A stretch of DNA of 64,000 nucleotides from Nonomuraea wenchangensis (lineage in GTDB: Bacteria > Actinomycetota > Actinomycetes > Streptosporangiales > Streptosporangiaceae), in NCBI RefSeq assembly GCF_900111685.1, contig NZ_FOHX01000010.1:186001-250000 (forward strand), read 5' to 3'. The translations under genes and the position numbers were made by a program. Shown here piece by piece: positions 35,948-49,439 of this stretch (position 1 is the first letter of the stretch; each line of letters begins with the position of its first letter). The notes beneath the pieces are model-generated. The model was not told the origin of the DNA, made no database searches, and saw nothing but the letters and a program-made list of their open reading frames with translations.

Positions 35948-36802
35948 TCAGGTGTCGGTGTCGCGGTCGCGGCGGCGCAGGTAGCGCTCGAACTCGGCGG
36001 CGATGGCGTCGCCGCTGGCCTCCGGCAGCTCGGCGGCGTCCTTGCGCTCCTCGAGCTCCTTGACGTAGTCGGCCACCTCGGAGTCCTGCGAGGCCAGCTC
36101 GTCGACCCCGCGCTCCCAGGCCCGCGCCTCCTCGTCGAGGTCGCCGAGCGGCATGGGGATCTCCAGGACGTCCTCCAGCCGGCGCAGCAGTGCCAGCGTC
36201 GCCTTGGGGTTGGGCGGCTGGGCGACGTAGTGGGGGACCGACGCCCACAGCGAGATGGCGTCGAGCCCGGCCTGGCCGAAGGCGTGCTGCAGGACCCCGA
36301 CGATGCCCGTCGGCCCTTCGTAGCGGCTCAGCTCCAGGTTGGTGGAGCGGGCCAGCCCTTCGTCGGTCGCGCCGCCCAGGATGGGGACCGGCCGGGTGTG
36401 GGGGGAGTCGTTGAGCAGCGCGCCCAGCATGACGGCCAGCTCCACGCCGAGCTCGCGGCAGACCTCGATGATGTCGGCGCAGAACGAGCGCCACCGCATG
36501 TTGGGCTCGATGCCGCGCAGCAGCACCACGTCGCGCTCGACGCCCGGAGGGCGGGCGCGCAGCAGCCGCGTGGTCGGCCAGACGATGGACTGGGTGAGCC
36601 CTTCGCTCATCTCGACCACCGGCCGCGTCACCTGGAAGTCGTAGTAGTCGTCGGGGTCGAGGGCGATGAGCGGCTCGGCCTTCCATGCCGACTCGAGGTG
36701 CGCGATGACGCCGCTGGAGGCCTCACCCGCGTCGTTCCACCCCTCGAACGCGGCAATGAGCACCGGGTCGACGAGCTCGGGGAGCCCTTCGAGCTCTATC
36801 AC
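35948..36802 (-). CDS. PAC2 family protein (proteasome assembly chaperone 2-like)
   Basis: The product has 284 residues. Typical PAC2 features are VLIAAFEGWNDAGEASS at the N-terminus, YDFQVTRPVVE, LLRGIEPNMRWRSF and LGALLNDSPHTRPVPI. The C-terminal 60 residues are charged and helical (EEARAWERGVDELASQDSEVADYVKELEER). Actinobacterial members share the fold of the eukaryotic chaperone, but their role is not established. It is not next to the proteasome genes here (20 kb away). Its ATG on the minus strand follows GAGAGGAGGCGACCCGTG-like sequence; GAGGAGG gives a good ribosome site. Confidence 0.88.
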   Translation of the reverse strand: MIELEGLPELVDPVLIAAFEGWNDAGEASSGVIAHLESAWKAEPLIALDPDDYYDFQVTRPVVEMSEGLTQSIVWPTTRLLRARPPGVERDVVLLRGIEPNMRWRSFCADIIEVCRELGVELAVMLGALLNDSPHTRPVPILGGATDEGLARSTNLELSRYEGPTGIVGVLQHAFGQAGLDAISLWASVPHYVAQPPNPKATLALLRRLEDVLEIPMPLGDLDEEARAWERGVDELASQDSEVADYVKELEERKDAAELPEASGDAIAAEFERYLRRRDRDTDT

Positions 36803-37016
36803 GGGTCGCCTCCTCTCTCCATTGTCCCGCTTAGCCTATGCGCTGAGGAGGCTCCGGCGTCACTGGTCTCCTCGCGAACCCCTTGCCCCGCACGGCCTCC
36901 CGTCACTCCCACCGGTACGGAACCCACGGCCGGTCCAGGGCCGTCTCCCTGCCCGGACCGCACAGGTGTTCGCTAAGCGCACAACCCAGAGAGCGTGACC
37001 GGGGAGGGGCGCGCGG

Positions 37017-37475
37017 TCAGCGCCCGCCGTCCGTCGTACGCGCGATCAACACGTCGCACGCCGCCCGGTGCAGCACCCCCGAGGGCACGGAGCCGAGCAG
37101 CCGCCCGGCGAGGCTGTTGAGCCCGCGGTTGCCCACCACCACGAGGTCGGCGCGGTGCCGCGCGGCCAGGGCGATGAGCACGTCCACGGCGTCGCCCTCC
37201 TCGGCGGCCAGCACCACGTCGGCGGCCCCGGCCGCCACCGCGTGCTCGCGCGCCGCGCGCAGCGCGTCGTCCGCGGGGGTGGAGCCGCTCACCTTGTAAG
37301 CCAGCTCGCCCAGCCGGTCGGCGGCGGACGCCCGCTCGCTCTCCCGCATCGGCAGGTACGCGCAGGCCAGGACGAGGGTCGCGCCGGACGCCGCGGCCAG
37401 GGACGCCGCCGCGGTCACGGCGCGGAAGGAGGAGGGGGAGCCGTCGGTGCCGACGAGCACGGTGCGGTAGGCCAT
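37017..37475 (-). CDS. Universal stress protein (UspA family, ATP-binding type)
   Basis: This 152-residue single Usp domain begins MAYRTVLVGTDGSPSSFRAV and carries the ATP-binding motif G-2x-G-9x-G-S/T as GNRGLNSLAGRLLGSVPSGV. The start is preceded by TTGGGGCTCTC, a weak ribosome site. It diverges from metH with 139 nt between. The cellular role is a general stress or nucleotide sensor. Confidence 0.92.
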   Translation of the reverse strand: MAYRTVLVGTDGSPSSFRAVTAAASLAAASGATLVLACAYLPMRESERASAADRLGELAYKVSGSTPADDALRAAREHAVAAGAADVVLAAEEGDAVDVLIALAARHRADLVVVGNRGLNSLAGRLLGSVPSGVLHRAACDVLIARTTDGGR

Positions 37476-37614
37476 GAGAGCCCCAATTGGACGCGAAGTT
37501 CAATTGACAACCGGCAGACTAGCGCCCGGCCGCCCGGACCATCGCGAAACCCCCAGAACGATCTTCTGCCCCCGCTCCGACCAGCGGCCGGAACGCACCC
37601 GATAAGCTCTACCC

Positions 37615-41079
<3,465 letters not shown>

Positions 41080-41105
41080 CAGCGGCGGCACGGGCAGATG
41101 AGGGC

Positions 41106-41765
41106 ATGAGGCACATGGGCATGGAAGCCGTCTTCTTCGACATGGACGGTCTGCTGGTCGACAGCGAGCGGGTCTGGCTGGAGATCGAGACCGGGGTGAT
41201 GGCCCGGCTGGGCGCCGCGTGGACCCCCGAGCACCAGGCCCACCTGGTCGGCGGGTCGATGGAGCGCACGATCGGCTACATGCTGGCCGTCTCGGGCGCC
41301 GAGGTGCCGCCCGACACCGTGCGCTCGTGGATGGTCGACGGCATGGTGGCCAGGCTGTCGGCCGGGGTCGAGCTCATGCCGGGGGCCGCCGAGCTGCTCG
41401 ACGCCGTACGCGACGAGGGGGTGCCCACCGGGCTGGTCACCTCCTCGCTGGGCGAGATCGCCGACGCCGTGCTCAAGGGCGTCGGGCGTGAGCGCTTCGA
41501 CGTCATCGTCACGGCCGACGACGTGACGCACACCAAGCCCGACCCGGAGCCCTACCTCACGGCGGCCCGGCTGCTGGGGGTGGAGCCGGTGCGCTGCGTC
41601 GTGCTGGAGGACTCCCCGAGCGGGGTGGCCGCGGCGACGGCGGCCGGCTGCGCGGTGGTGGCCGTCCCGAGCATCCTGCCGATCGAGCCGGCCCCGGGCC
41701 GCCTGGTCGTCCCCTCCCTCACCGCCGTCACCGTCGCCGACCTCCGCGCCCTCCTGCCCGCCTGA
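41106..41765 (+). CDS. HAD-superfamily hydrolase (beta-phosphoglucomutase/phosphatase-like)
   Basis: The product has 219 residues. Motif I is FFDMDGLLVDSE, motif II TSSLGEIADAV, motif III KPDPEPY and motif IV LEDSPSGV, with an alpha-helical cap typical of subfamily IA. It probably dephosphorylates a sugar phosphate or nucleotide. Three possible starts (41106, 41115, 41121) are in frame; spacing to GAGG favours the later two, but I give the longest. It lies 26 nt after metH. Confidence 0.88.
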   Translation: MRHMGMEAVFFDMDGLLVDSERVWLEIETGVMARLGAAWTPEHQAHLVGGSMERTIGYMLAVSGAEVPPDTVRSWMVDGMVARLSAGVELMPGAAELLDAVRDEGVPTGLVTSSLGEIADAVLKGVGRERFDVIVTADDVTHTKPDPEPYLTAARLLGVEPVRCVVLEDSPSGVAAATAAGCAVVAVPSILPIEPAPGRLVVPSLTAVTVADLRALLPA

Positions 41766-41941
41766 TCCCGGCCCCCGCGCCCGGTTCTCGGACGTCCGGT
41801 CCTGGGCGTCCCATTCGGCCCTGAGCGTCCCTACAAGGGCCGCTACGCCCGTTCGGTGGGGAAGGATGCCCTCTGCCCCTGAACGGAGCACAGGGGACGA
41901 AGGGCGTTCCCCTAGGGGACGGCTGGTTCTCTCGGAGGAGA

Positions 41942-41957
41942 GCGAACGGCCGTTCGC
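41942..41957. promoter_or_regulatory. 16-bp perfect palindrome
   Basis: GCGAACGGCCGTTCGC is fully self-complementary and lies 42 nt before the start of the small membrane protein gene. It has the form of a dimeric regulator's operator. The 234-nt gap around it has no other gene I can support. Confidence 0.4.
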
Positions 41958-41999
41958 ATGCCAGGATGGAGGCAGGAGCCGAGACGAAGGAGTGGCCGG

Positions 42000-42506
42000 A
42001 TGAACTTCGACCAGATCGCGTGGTTTCCGCTTTGCGCGGGTGCGACGGTGGCGGGCCTGGTCCTGAGCTTCCTGGCGTTCCGCCGCAGGGGAGCGGCGTC
42101 GGGCCTGCGGGTGGCGGCGTGGGCGCTGCTGCCGGTGGCGGCCTATCTGACCAACGCGCTGCCGGCGCTGTGGACCATCGGCACCACGGCCGTGGGGTTC
42201 GTCACCGGCCTGGTGCTCAACCCGGCGGTGTGGGCGGGGGTCGCCGTGGCGGGGCTGTCGGCGGTGCTGTTCGTGGTGTCGGGGTTCATGCGCGGACGCA
42301 GGCTCTCCGCCGGGCGGAAGGACACGGGCGAGGGGAAGGGCACGGGCGAGACGCCCGCGCAGCGGCCGGCCCAGCCGGGCGGGGCCAAGCCCGCCGCATC
42401 GGCCGCCGCGCCCAAGCCGGCCGTCGCGGGGCGGCAGCGCAAGGCTCCCGCCGACGACGACTTCTCCGACATCGAGGAGCTTCTCAAGCGGCGCGGCATC
42501 AGCTGA
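42000..42506 (+). CDS. Conserved actinobacterial membrane protein with a C-terminal acidic motif
   Basis: The product has 168 residues. Three hydrophobic helices (about 5-22, 34-52, 72-95) are followed by a polar Lys/Ala/Pro-rich tail ending DDDFSDIEELLKRRGIS. The final amphipathic motif looks like a binding peptide and is conserved in many actinobacterial membrane proteins I recall, but I cannot name the family. The ATG at 42000 has AAGGAG 7 nt upstream; the frame is open 42 nt earlier without a good ribosome site. Confidence 0.65.
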   Translation: MNFDQIAWFPLCAGATVAGLVLSFLAFRRRGAASGLRVAAWALLPVAAYLTNALPALWTIGTTAVGFVTGLVLNPAVWAGVAVAGLSAVLFVVSGFMRGRRLSAGRKDTGEGKGTGETPAQRPAQPGGAKPAASAAAPKPAVAGRQRKAPADDDFSDIEELLKRRGIS

Positions 42507-42730
42507 CGCGGCCTGTGTCACGAATCCGAGACGCAACCGGGACCCGGCCACGACATTCAGATCAAGATCAATACGAATGAGTTTCGCATCAATCACAGAT
42601 TAGCCACATAGCGGCCTGAGGGGCTGGTCATAGCAGCTCAGGCCATAGATTCTGCCTCCTGAGGTCGCGACTCGCGGTCTAAGTCCAGTCCAAATAGACA
42701 GCGTCGTCTGGATCCAGGGGGCAATTTCGC

Positions 42731-43723
42731 ATGACCGCGCCGCTTGACGTTCCCGGTTCCGCCGCAGAAGCGCAACCGGAGTCGGTGCTCGCGGGAGCGG
42801 GCAAGGACATCCAGGGCCGGTCCCTCACCAGGATCGCCTGGATGCGGCTGAGGCGGGACAAGGTCGCCCTGGGCGGTGGCGTCGTCGTCGTGCTGCTGAT
42901 CCTCGTGGCGATCTTCTCCGGGCCCATCATCTCGGTCTTCGGGCACGACCCCCTGGAGTTCCACCAGGAGGCCATCGACCAGAGCACGCTGCTGCCCCAG
43001 GGCTCCTTCGGCAACATGGGCAGCGAATACCTGCTCGGCGTCGAGCCGGTCAACGGCCGTGACATCTTCAGCCGCATCGTGGCCGGCGCCTGGATCTCGC
43101 TGCTCATCGGCTTCCTCGCCACCCTGGTGTCGGTCGTCATCGGCACCGTCCTCGGCGTGGTCGCCGGCTACTTCGGCGGCTGGGTCGACCAGGTCATCGG
43201 CCGGATCATGGACGTCTTCCTCGCCTTCCCGCTGCTGGTCTTCGCGATCGCGCTGGCGGGCGTCGTCCCCGACAAGGGGTTCGGCCTGGAGGGCAACGGC
43301 CTGCGCATCGCCATGCTGATCTTCATCATCGGCTTCTTCAGCTGGCCCAGCATCGGCCGCATCGTCCGGGGCCAGACCCTGTCGCTGCGCGAACGGGAGT
43401 TCGTCGACGCCGCCCGCAGCCTCGGGGCGCGCCACGGCTACATCCTCTTCCGCGAGGTGCTGCCCAACCTGCTCGCGCCGATCCTGGTCTACGCCACCCT
43501 GCTCATCCCGACCAACATCCTGTTCGAGGCCTCGCTCTCCTTCCTGGGCGTGGGCATCAACCCGCCCACCCCGACCTGGGGCGGCATGCTGTCGGAGGCG
43601 GTGCGCTTCTACACGCTGCCGCACTTCGTGCTCTTCCCGGGCCTGGCGATCTTCATCACCGTCCTGGCGTTCAACCTGTTCGGCGACGGGTTGAGGGACG
43701 CCTTCGACCCCCGCGCGCACTGA
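42731..43723 (+). CDS. Peptide ABC transporter permease, DppC/OppC type
   Basis: The product has 330 residues. An N-terminal cytosolic segment and first helix (VALGGGVVVVLLILVAIFS), a periplasmic loop, and five more helices. The EAA loop, which contacts the ATPase, is EFVDAARSLGARHGYILFRE. The SFLGVGINPPTPTWGGMLSEA segment is typical of DppC. It is first in the transporter operon, before the binding protein, whereas DppC normally follows DppB. The 224-nt upstream region is relatively AT-rich and probably contains the promoter. Confidence 0.93.
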   Translation: MTAPLDVPGSAAEAQPESVLAGAGKDIQGRSLTRIAWMRLRRDKVALGGGVVVVLLILVAIFSGPIISVFGHDPLEFHQEAIDQSTLLPQGSFGNMGSEYLLGVEPVNGRDIFSRIVAGAWISLLIGFLATLVSVVIGTVLGVVAGYFGGWVDQVIGRIMDVFLAFPLLVFAIALAGVVPDKGFGLEGNGLRIAMLIFIIGFFSWPSIGRIVRGQTLSLREREFVDAARSLGARHGYILFREVLPNLLAPILVYATLLIPTNILFEASLSFLGVGINPPTPTWGGMLSEAVRFYTLPHFVLFPGLAIFITVLAFNLFGDGLRDAFDPRAH

Positions 43724-43770
43724 TCTTCGCCTACGCTCCATCCCCCATCTCACTACCAAGGGGTTAGTCA

Positions 43771-45534
43771 ATGAGAAGGAAATCCGCACTGGCGGCGGCC
43801 GCGACAGCGGCGCTGGCCATGGTGCTCTCCGCCTGTGGCGGAGGTGGCGGCACGCCGCAGCAACCCGCGCAGTCGGCGTCCGGCGGTGCCGCGCAACCCG
43901 CGTTCAACGCCTCGCTCACCGGTGTGTACAACCCTTCGACGAAGAAGGGGGGCACGATCAAGGCAGCGCACTCCTCCGACTGGGACAGCCTCGACCCGGC
44001 CGACACCTACTACGGGTACTCGTTCAACTTCGGCCGCCTCTACTGGCGTACGCTGACGACGTACAAGACTGGTCCGGGCCCCGACGGCAACCAGGTCGTC
44101 CCCGACCTCGCCGAGGGCCTGGGCGAGCCGAGCCCGGACGGCAAGACGTGGACCTACAAGCTCCGCGCGGGCCTCAAGTTCGAGGACGGCACGCCGATCA
44201 CGGCCAAGGACGTGGCCTACGCGGTGGCCCGTTCGTACGACAAGGAGACCTTCCCGCACGGCCCCTCGTACCTCAACGAGCTGCTGGCCTGGCCGAAGGA
44301 CTTCAAGGGCGTCTACAAGACCCCCGACGTCGACTACAAGTCGGCCGTCGAGGCGACCGACGACACCACCGTGGTCTTCCACCTGGTCAAGCCGTTCGCG
44401 TCCATGGACTACATCGTCCAGATGCCGATGACGGCGCCGGTGCCGAAGGACAAGGACACGGGCGCGAAGTACCGCGAGCACGTGATCTCCTCGGGCCCGT
44501 ACAAGTTCGAGACCAACGAGACCGGCAAGCGCTTCACGCTGGTCCGCAACGACCAGTGGGACGCCTCCACCGACCCCAACCGGCCCGCGCTGCCGGACAA
44601 GTGGGAGGTCCAGCTCAACGTCAACGCCGATGACCTGGACAACCAGCTCATGTCGGGCAGCATCCAGCTCGACATCCCCGGCACCGGCATGCAGCCCGCG
44701 GCGCTCGGCAAGGTCCTGCCGGACCCGGCGCTGAAGGCCCGTACCGACAACCCGACGATCCAGCGCCTGTGGTACATCTCGGTCATCCCGGACAACAAGC
44801 CGCTCGACAACGTCGAGTGCCGCAAGGCCGTCATGTTCGCCGCGGACCGCGTCGCCAACCAGACCGCCTACGGCGGCCCGGTGGCCGGCGGCGAGATCGC
44901 CACGAACGTCATGCCGCCCGGCATCGTCGGCCAGGAGAAGTTCGACCTGTACCAGACGCCGGAGAACAAGGGCGACGTCGAGAAGGCCAAGCAGGCCCTC
45001 GCCGCCTGCGGCCAGCCGAACGGCTTCGAGACCACGATGACGTTCCGCGCCGACCGCCCGCGTGAGAAGGCCCTCGCCGAGGCCATGCAGCAGGCGCTGT
45101 CCAAGGCCGGCATCAAGCTGACGCTGAAGGGCTTCCCGGCCTCCAGCTACTTCTCCGACTACGCCGGCAACGTCGACTACGTCAAGAAGAACGGCATCGG
45201 CCTGGCCACGCACGGCTGGGGCTCCGACTGGCCCGACGGTTACGGCTTCATGCAGGCCATCGTCGACAGCCGCACCATCCGCCCGGCGGGCAACTACAAC
45301 CTGAGCGTCAAGAACGCCGAGGTCGACAAGCTCATCGACCAGGCCGCGGGCGAGCTGGACGCCACCGCCCGCGCCAAGCTGTGGGTGGACGTCGACAAGA
45401 AGGTCATGGAGGACGCCTCCATCCTTCCCGTCGTCTGGGCCAAGGCCCTGCTCATGCGTGGTCAGGGCGTGACCAACATCGCCTACAACGAGGGCCAGCA
45501 GATGTACGACTACGTGCTGCTCGGCGCGGAGTGA
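43771..45534 (+). CDS. Peptide ABC transporter substrate-binding lipoprotein (family 5)
   Basis: The product has 587 residues. A lipoprotein signal with lipobox LSAC (Cys22 acylated) anchors it outside the cell. The SBP_bac_5 core is visible in GGTIKAAHSSDWDSLDPAD, LYWRTLTTYK, VVPDLAEGLGEPSPDGKTW, KLRAGLKFEDGTPITAKDVA and HGWGSDWPDGYGFMQ. It captures peptides or related solutes and delivers them to the two permeases. Encoded 47 nt after the DppC-type permease and 84 nt before the DppB type. Confidence 0.93.
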   Translation: MRRKSALAAAATAALAMVLSACGGGGGTPQQPAQSASGGAAQPAFNASLTGVYNPSTKKGGTIKAAHSSDWDSLDPADTYYGYSFNFGRLYWRTLTTYKTGPGPDGNQVVPDLAEGLGEPSPDGKTWTYKLRAGLKFEDGTPITAKDVAYAVARSYDKETFPHGPSYLNELLAWPKDFKGVYKTPDVDYKSAVEATDDTTVVFHLVKPFASMDYIVQMPMTAPVPKDKDTGAKYREHVISSGPYKFETNETGKRFTLVRNDQWDASTDPNRPALPDKWEVQLNVNADDLDNQLMSGSIQLDIPGTGMQPAALGKVLPDPALKARTDNPTIQRLWYISVIPDNKPLDNVECRKAVMFAADRVANQTAYGGPVAGGEIATNVMPPGIVGQEKFDLYQTPENKGDVEKAKQALAACGQPNGFETTMTFRADRPREKALAEAMQQALSKAGIKLTLKGFPASSYFSDYAGNVDYVKKNGIGLATHGWGSDWPDGYGFMQAIVDSRTIRPAGNYNLSVKNAEVDKLIDQAAGELDATARAKLWVDVDKKVMEDASILPVVWAKALLMRGQGVTNIAYNEGQQMYDYVLLGAE

Positions 45535-45578
45535 CCAGGCGAGGCTCGGGGATCTAGCGAAGGCAGGTGAAGGCAGGA

Positions 45579-45605
45579 GTGGCCGGCCCGGGGCGGGCCG
45601 GCCAC
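45579..45605 (+). promoter_or_regulatory. 12-bp intercistronic hairpin between binding protein and permease genes
   Basis: GTGGCCGGCCCG (45579-45590) pairs perfectly with 45594-45605 around GGG. It sits 13 nt before the permease GTG, in a spot where such hairpins often stabilise the upstream mRNA or reduce expression of the downstream permease. Confidence 0.6.
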
Positions 45606-45618
45606 TCGGCCGGCAGCG

Positions 45619-46628
<1,010 letters not shown>

Positions 46629-46632
<4 letters not shown>

Positions 46633-47654
46633 GCTTCCTTGAGGTCAAGGACCTGAAGATCCACTTCCCGACCGACGACGGTCTGGTCAAGTCCGTCGAC
46701 GGGCTGACGTTCGACCTCGAACGCGGCAAGACGCTCGGCATCGTCGGCGAGTCCGGCTCCGGCAAGAGCGTCACCAGCCTCGGCATCCTGGGGCTGCACA
46801 AGGGCGGCCGCGCCCGCATCTCCGGCGAGATCTGGCTGGACGGCGAGGAGCTGAACGGCGCCTCCGCCGAGCACGTACGCGGCCTGCGCGGCAAGAAGAT
46901 GGCGATGATCTTCCAGGATCCGCTGTCGTCGATGCACCCCTACTACACGGTCGGCCACCAGATCATCGAGGCCTACCGCATCCACAACGACGTCAGCAAG
47001 CAGGTCGCCCGCAAGCACGCGATCGACATGCTGGGCCGCGTCGGCATCCCCGAGCCGGCCCGGCGCGTCGACAGCTACCCGCACGAGTTCTCGGGCGGCA
47101 TGCGCCAGCGCGCGATGATCGCCATGGCGCTGTCGTGCGACCCCGAGCTGCTCATCGCCGACGAGCCCACCACGGCGCTCGACGTGACCGTCCAGGCCCA
47201 GATCCTCGACCTCATGGTCGACCTGCAGCGCGAGTTCAACTCCGCGCTGATCATCATCACCCACGACCTGGGCGTGGTGGCCGAGCTGTCCGACGACATC
47301 CTCGTCATGTACGGCGGCAAGTGCATCGAGTACGGCCCCGCCGACAGCATCTTCTACCGCCCCGAGCACCCCTACACCTGGGGCCTGCTGGGCTCCATGC
47401 CCCGCCTCGACCGGGAGCCCACCGAGCGGCTGCTGCCGATCAAGGGCTCGCCGCCCTCGCTCATCAACGTGCCCCCAGGCTGCGCCTTCCATCCGCGCTG
47501 CCCGTACGCCGAGCGCACGCAGGGCAAGGCGGAGACCGAGGTGCCCGCGCTGACCGAGACCGAGGGCGGCCACCTGGTGCGCTGCCACATGAGCCGGGAC
47601 GAGCGGCGCGGCCTGTGGGAGAACGAGATCAAGCCAGTGCTGGAGACCCAGTGA
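46629..47654 (+). CDS. Peptide ABC transporter ATPase, DppD/OppD type
   Basis: The product has 341 residues. Walker A is GESGSGKS (40-47), the signature is FSGGMRQR, and Walker B is LLIADEPTTALD. The oligopeptide-transporter C-terminal domain (HPYTWGLLGSMP...CAFHPRCPYA...CH) carries the cysteines that in some homologs bind a 4Fe-4S cluster. GTG start overlaps the permease stop (GTGA) and its own stop overlaps the next ATPase gene in the same way. Confidence 0.95.
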
Positions 47655-48688
47655 CCGAGCCCAACTACGCCAGTGAGCCGCTTCTTTCCGTGCAGGACAT
47701 GGAGAAGCACTTCCCCGTGACCAAGGGCCTGCTGAAGAGACAGGTCGGCGCGGTCAAGGCGGTCGACGGCATCAGCTTCGACGTCTTCAAGGGCGAGACC
47801 CTCGGCCTGGTGGGCGAGTCGGGCTGCGGCAAGTCCACGACCGGCCGCCTGGTCACCCGGCTGCTGGAGCCCACCGCGGGCAAGGTCGTCTTCGAGGGCC
47901 AGGACATCACGCACATGAGCCAGGGCCGGCTGCGGCCGCTCCGGCGCGACATGCAGATGATCTTCCAGGACCCCTACTCGTCGCTGAACCCTCGTCACAC
48001 GGTCGGCGCCATCGTCGGCGCGCCGTTCCGCATCCAGGGCGTGCAGACCGAGAACGGCATCAAGAAGGCGGTCCAGGACATCCTTTCCCTGGTCGGCCTC
48101 AACCCGGAGCACTACAACCGCTACCCGCACGAGTTCTCCGGCGGCCAGCGCCAGCGCATCGGCATCGCCCGCACGCTCGCGCTGAAGCCCAAGCTCATCA
48201 TCGCCGACGAGCCGGTCTCCGCGCTCGACGTGTCCATCCAGGCCCAGGTCGTCAACCTGCTGGAGGACCTGCAGAACGAGCTGGACCTCACCTACGTCGT
48301 CATCGCCCACGACCTGTCGGTGGTGCGCCACATCAGCGACCGGGTCGCCGTGATGTACCTCGGCAAGATCGTCGAGATCGCCGACCGCAAGCGGCTCTAC
48401 AGCTCGCCCATGCACCCCTACACCAACGCCCTGCTGTCGGCCGTGCCCGTGCCCGACCCCAAGGCGCGCAAGGGCCGCGAGCGCATCCGGCTGGCCGGCG
48501 ACGTGCCGAGCCCGCTCAACCCGCCGCCCGCCTGCCGCTTCCACACCCGCTGCTGGAAGGCGCAGGAGATCTGCAAGACGGTCGAGCCGCCGCTGGGCGA
48601 GGTGGCGAGCGGGCACCGCGTCGCCTGCCACTTCCCCGAGAACGCCGTGGAGACCCCGGCGGCCACGGCCGCCGCGGAGCAGAGCTGA
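47651..48688 (+). CDS. Peptide ABC transporter ATPase, DppF/OppF type
   Basis: The product has 345 residues. Walker A GESGCGKS, signature FSGGQRQR, Walker B LIIADEPVSALD, and a C-terminal HPYTNALLSAVPVPD with CRFHTRC...C...C, similar to DppD. GLLKRQVGAVKAVDGISF at the N-terminus is typical of the second ATPase of oligopeptide importers. A 16-bp repeat of the stop region follows (48680-48711), and a terminator-like hairpin separates it from the convergent response regulator. Confidence 0.95.
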   Translation: MTEPNYASEPLLSVQDMEKHFPVTKGLLKRQVGAVKAVDGISFDVFKGETLGLVGESGCGKSTTGRLVTRLLEPTAGKVVFEGQDITHMSQGRLRPLRRDMQMIFQDPYSSLNPRHTVGAIVGAPFRIQGVQTENGIKKAVQDILSLVGLNPEHYNRYPHEFSGGQRQRIGIARTLALKPKLIIADEPVSALDVSIQAQVVNLLEDLQNELDLTYVVIAHDLSVVRHISDRVAVMYLGKIVEIADRKRLYSSPMHPYTNALLSAVPVPDPKARKGRERIRLAGDVPSPLNPPPACRFHTRCWKAQEICKTVEPPLGEVASGHRVACHFPENAVETPAATAAAEQS

Positions 48689-48711
48689 GGCCGGGCAGAG
48701 CTGAGACCGTA
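48680..48711 (+). repeat. 16-bp duplication carrying the stop codon of the DppF-type gene
   Basis: CAGAGCTGAGGCCGGG is followed by CAGAGCTGAGACCGTA. The TGA stops at 48686 and 48702 are 16 nt apart, hence in different frames. Confidence 0.75.
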
Positions 48712-48714
48712 CGG

Positions 48715-48755
48715 CGCCGGGCGTCCCCGAGGGAGGGCCGTCCGGCCGCCCGGCG
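48715..48755. terminator. Hairpin between convergent ABC-ATPase and response-regulator genes
   Basis: CGCCGGGCG (48715-48723) pairs perfectly with CGCCCGGCG (48747-48755) around a 23-nt loop. It abuts the stop of the minus-strand response regulator and could terminate both units. Confidence 0.5.
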
Positions 48756-49439
48756 TCAGGACAGGGCGCCCGGCGTGATCAGGCCCGTCTCGTAGGCCAG
48801 CACCACCGCCTGCACGCGGTCGCGCAGCCCCAGCTTGGTCAGCACGTTGCCGACGTGCGTCTTCACCGTCGTCTCGCTCACCACCAGCTTGGCGGCGATC
48901 TCGGCGTTGGACATGCCTTTGGCGATCAGCCGCAGCACCTCCAGCTCGCGCTCGGTCAGCCGGTCGAGCCGGGCCGGGGCCGCCTGCTCGTACGCCGACG
49001 GCAGCCGCGCCGCGAACCGGTCGAGCAGCCGCCGGGTCACGCTCGGCGCGACGATCGCCTCGCCCGCCGCCACCACCCGGATCGCCTGCACCAGCTCGTC
49101 CGGCGGCACGTCCTTCAGCAGGAACCCCGACGCGCCCGCGCGCAACGCCTCCACGATGTACTCGTCGAGGTCGAACGTGGTCAGCACCAGCACCTTCGGC
49201 ACGTGCGCCGACGGCGCCGCCTCCCGTACGATCCGGCGGGTCGCCTCGATGCCGTCCACCCCCGGCATCCGGATGTCCATGAGCACCACGTCGGGCAGCA
49301 GCGCCCGGGTCTGCTCCATCGCGGCCTTGCCGTCGCCGGCCTGCCCCACCACCGTGATGTCGGGCTCGGCCTCGAGGATCAGGCGGAAACCGGTGCGCAG
49401 CAGCGGCTGGTCGTCCACCAGCAGCACTCTGATCGTCAT
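48756..49439 (-). CDS. NarL/LuxR-family response regulator
   Basis: The product has 227 residues. The receiver domain (1-120) has Asp9/Asp10, phospho-acceptor Asp55 (LMDIRMPGVDG), a conserved Thr in LVLTTFD and Lys in FLLKDVPPDE. The LuxR helix-turn-helix (about 160-225) reads LTERELEVLRLIAKGMSNAEIA...SETTVKTHVGNVLTKLGLRDR. The ATG overlaps the stop of the upstream histidine kinase by ATGA. Targets unknown. Confidence 0.95.
   Translation of the reverse strand: MTIRVLLVDDQPLLRTGFRLILEAEPDITVVGQAGDGKAAMEQTRALLPDVVLMDIRMPGVDGIEATRRIVREAAPSAHVPKVLVLTTFDLDEYIVEALRAGASGFLLKDVPPDELVQAIRVVAAGEAIVAPSVTRRLLDRFAARLPSAYEQAAPARLDRLTERELEVLRLIAKGMSNAEIAAKLVVSETTVKTHVGNVLTKLGLRDRVQAVVLAYETGLITPGALS

Noticed and set aside
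37476..37614. Cobalamin riboswitch before metH
   Set aside because: Only 139 nt are available, and I see no B12-box or multi-helix arrangement of the required size.
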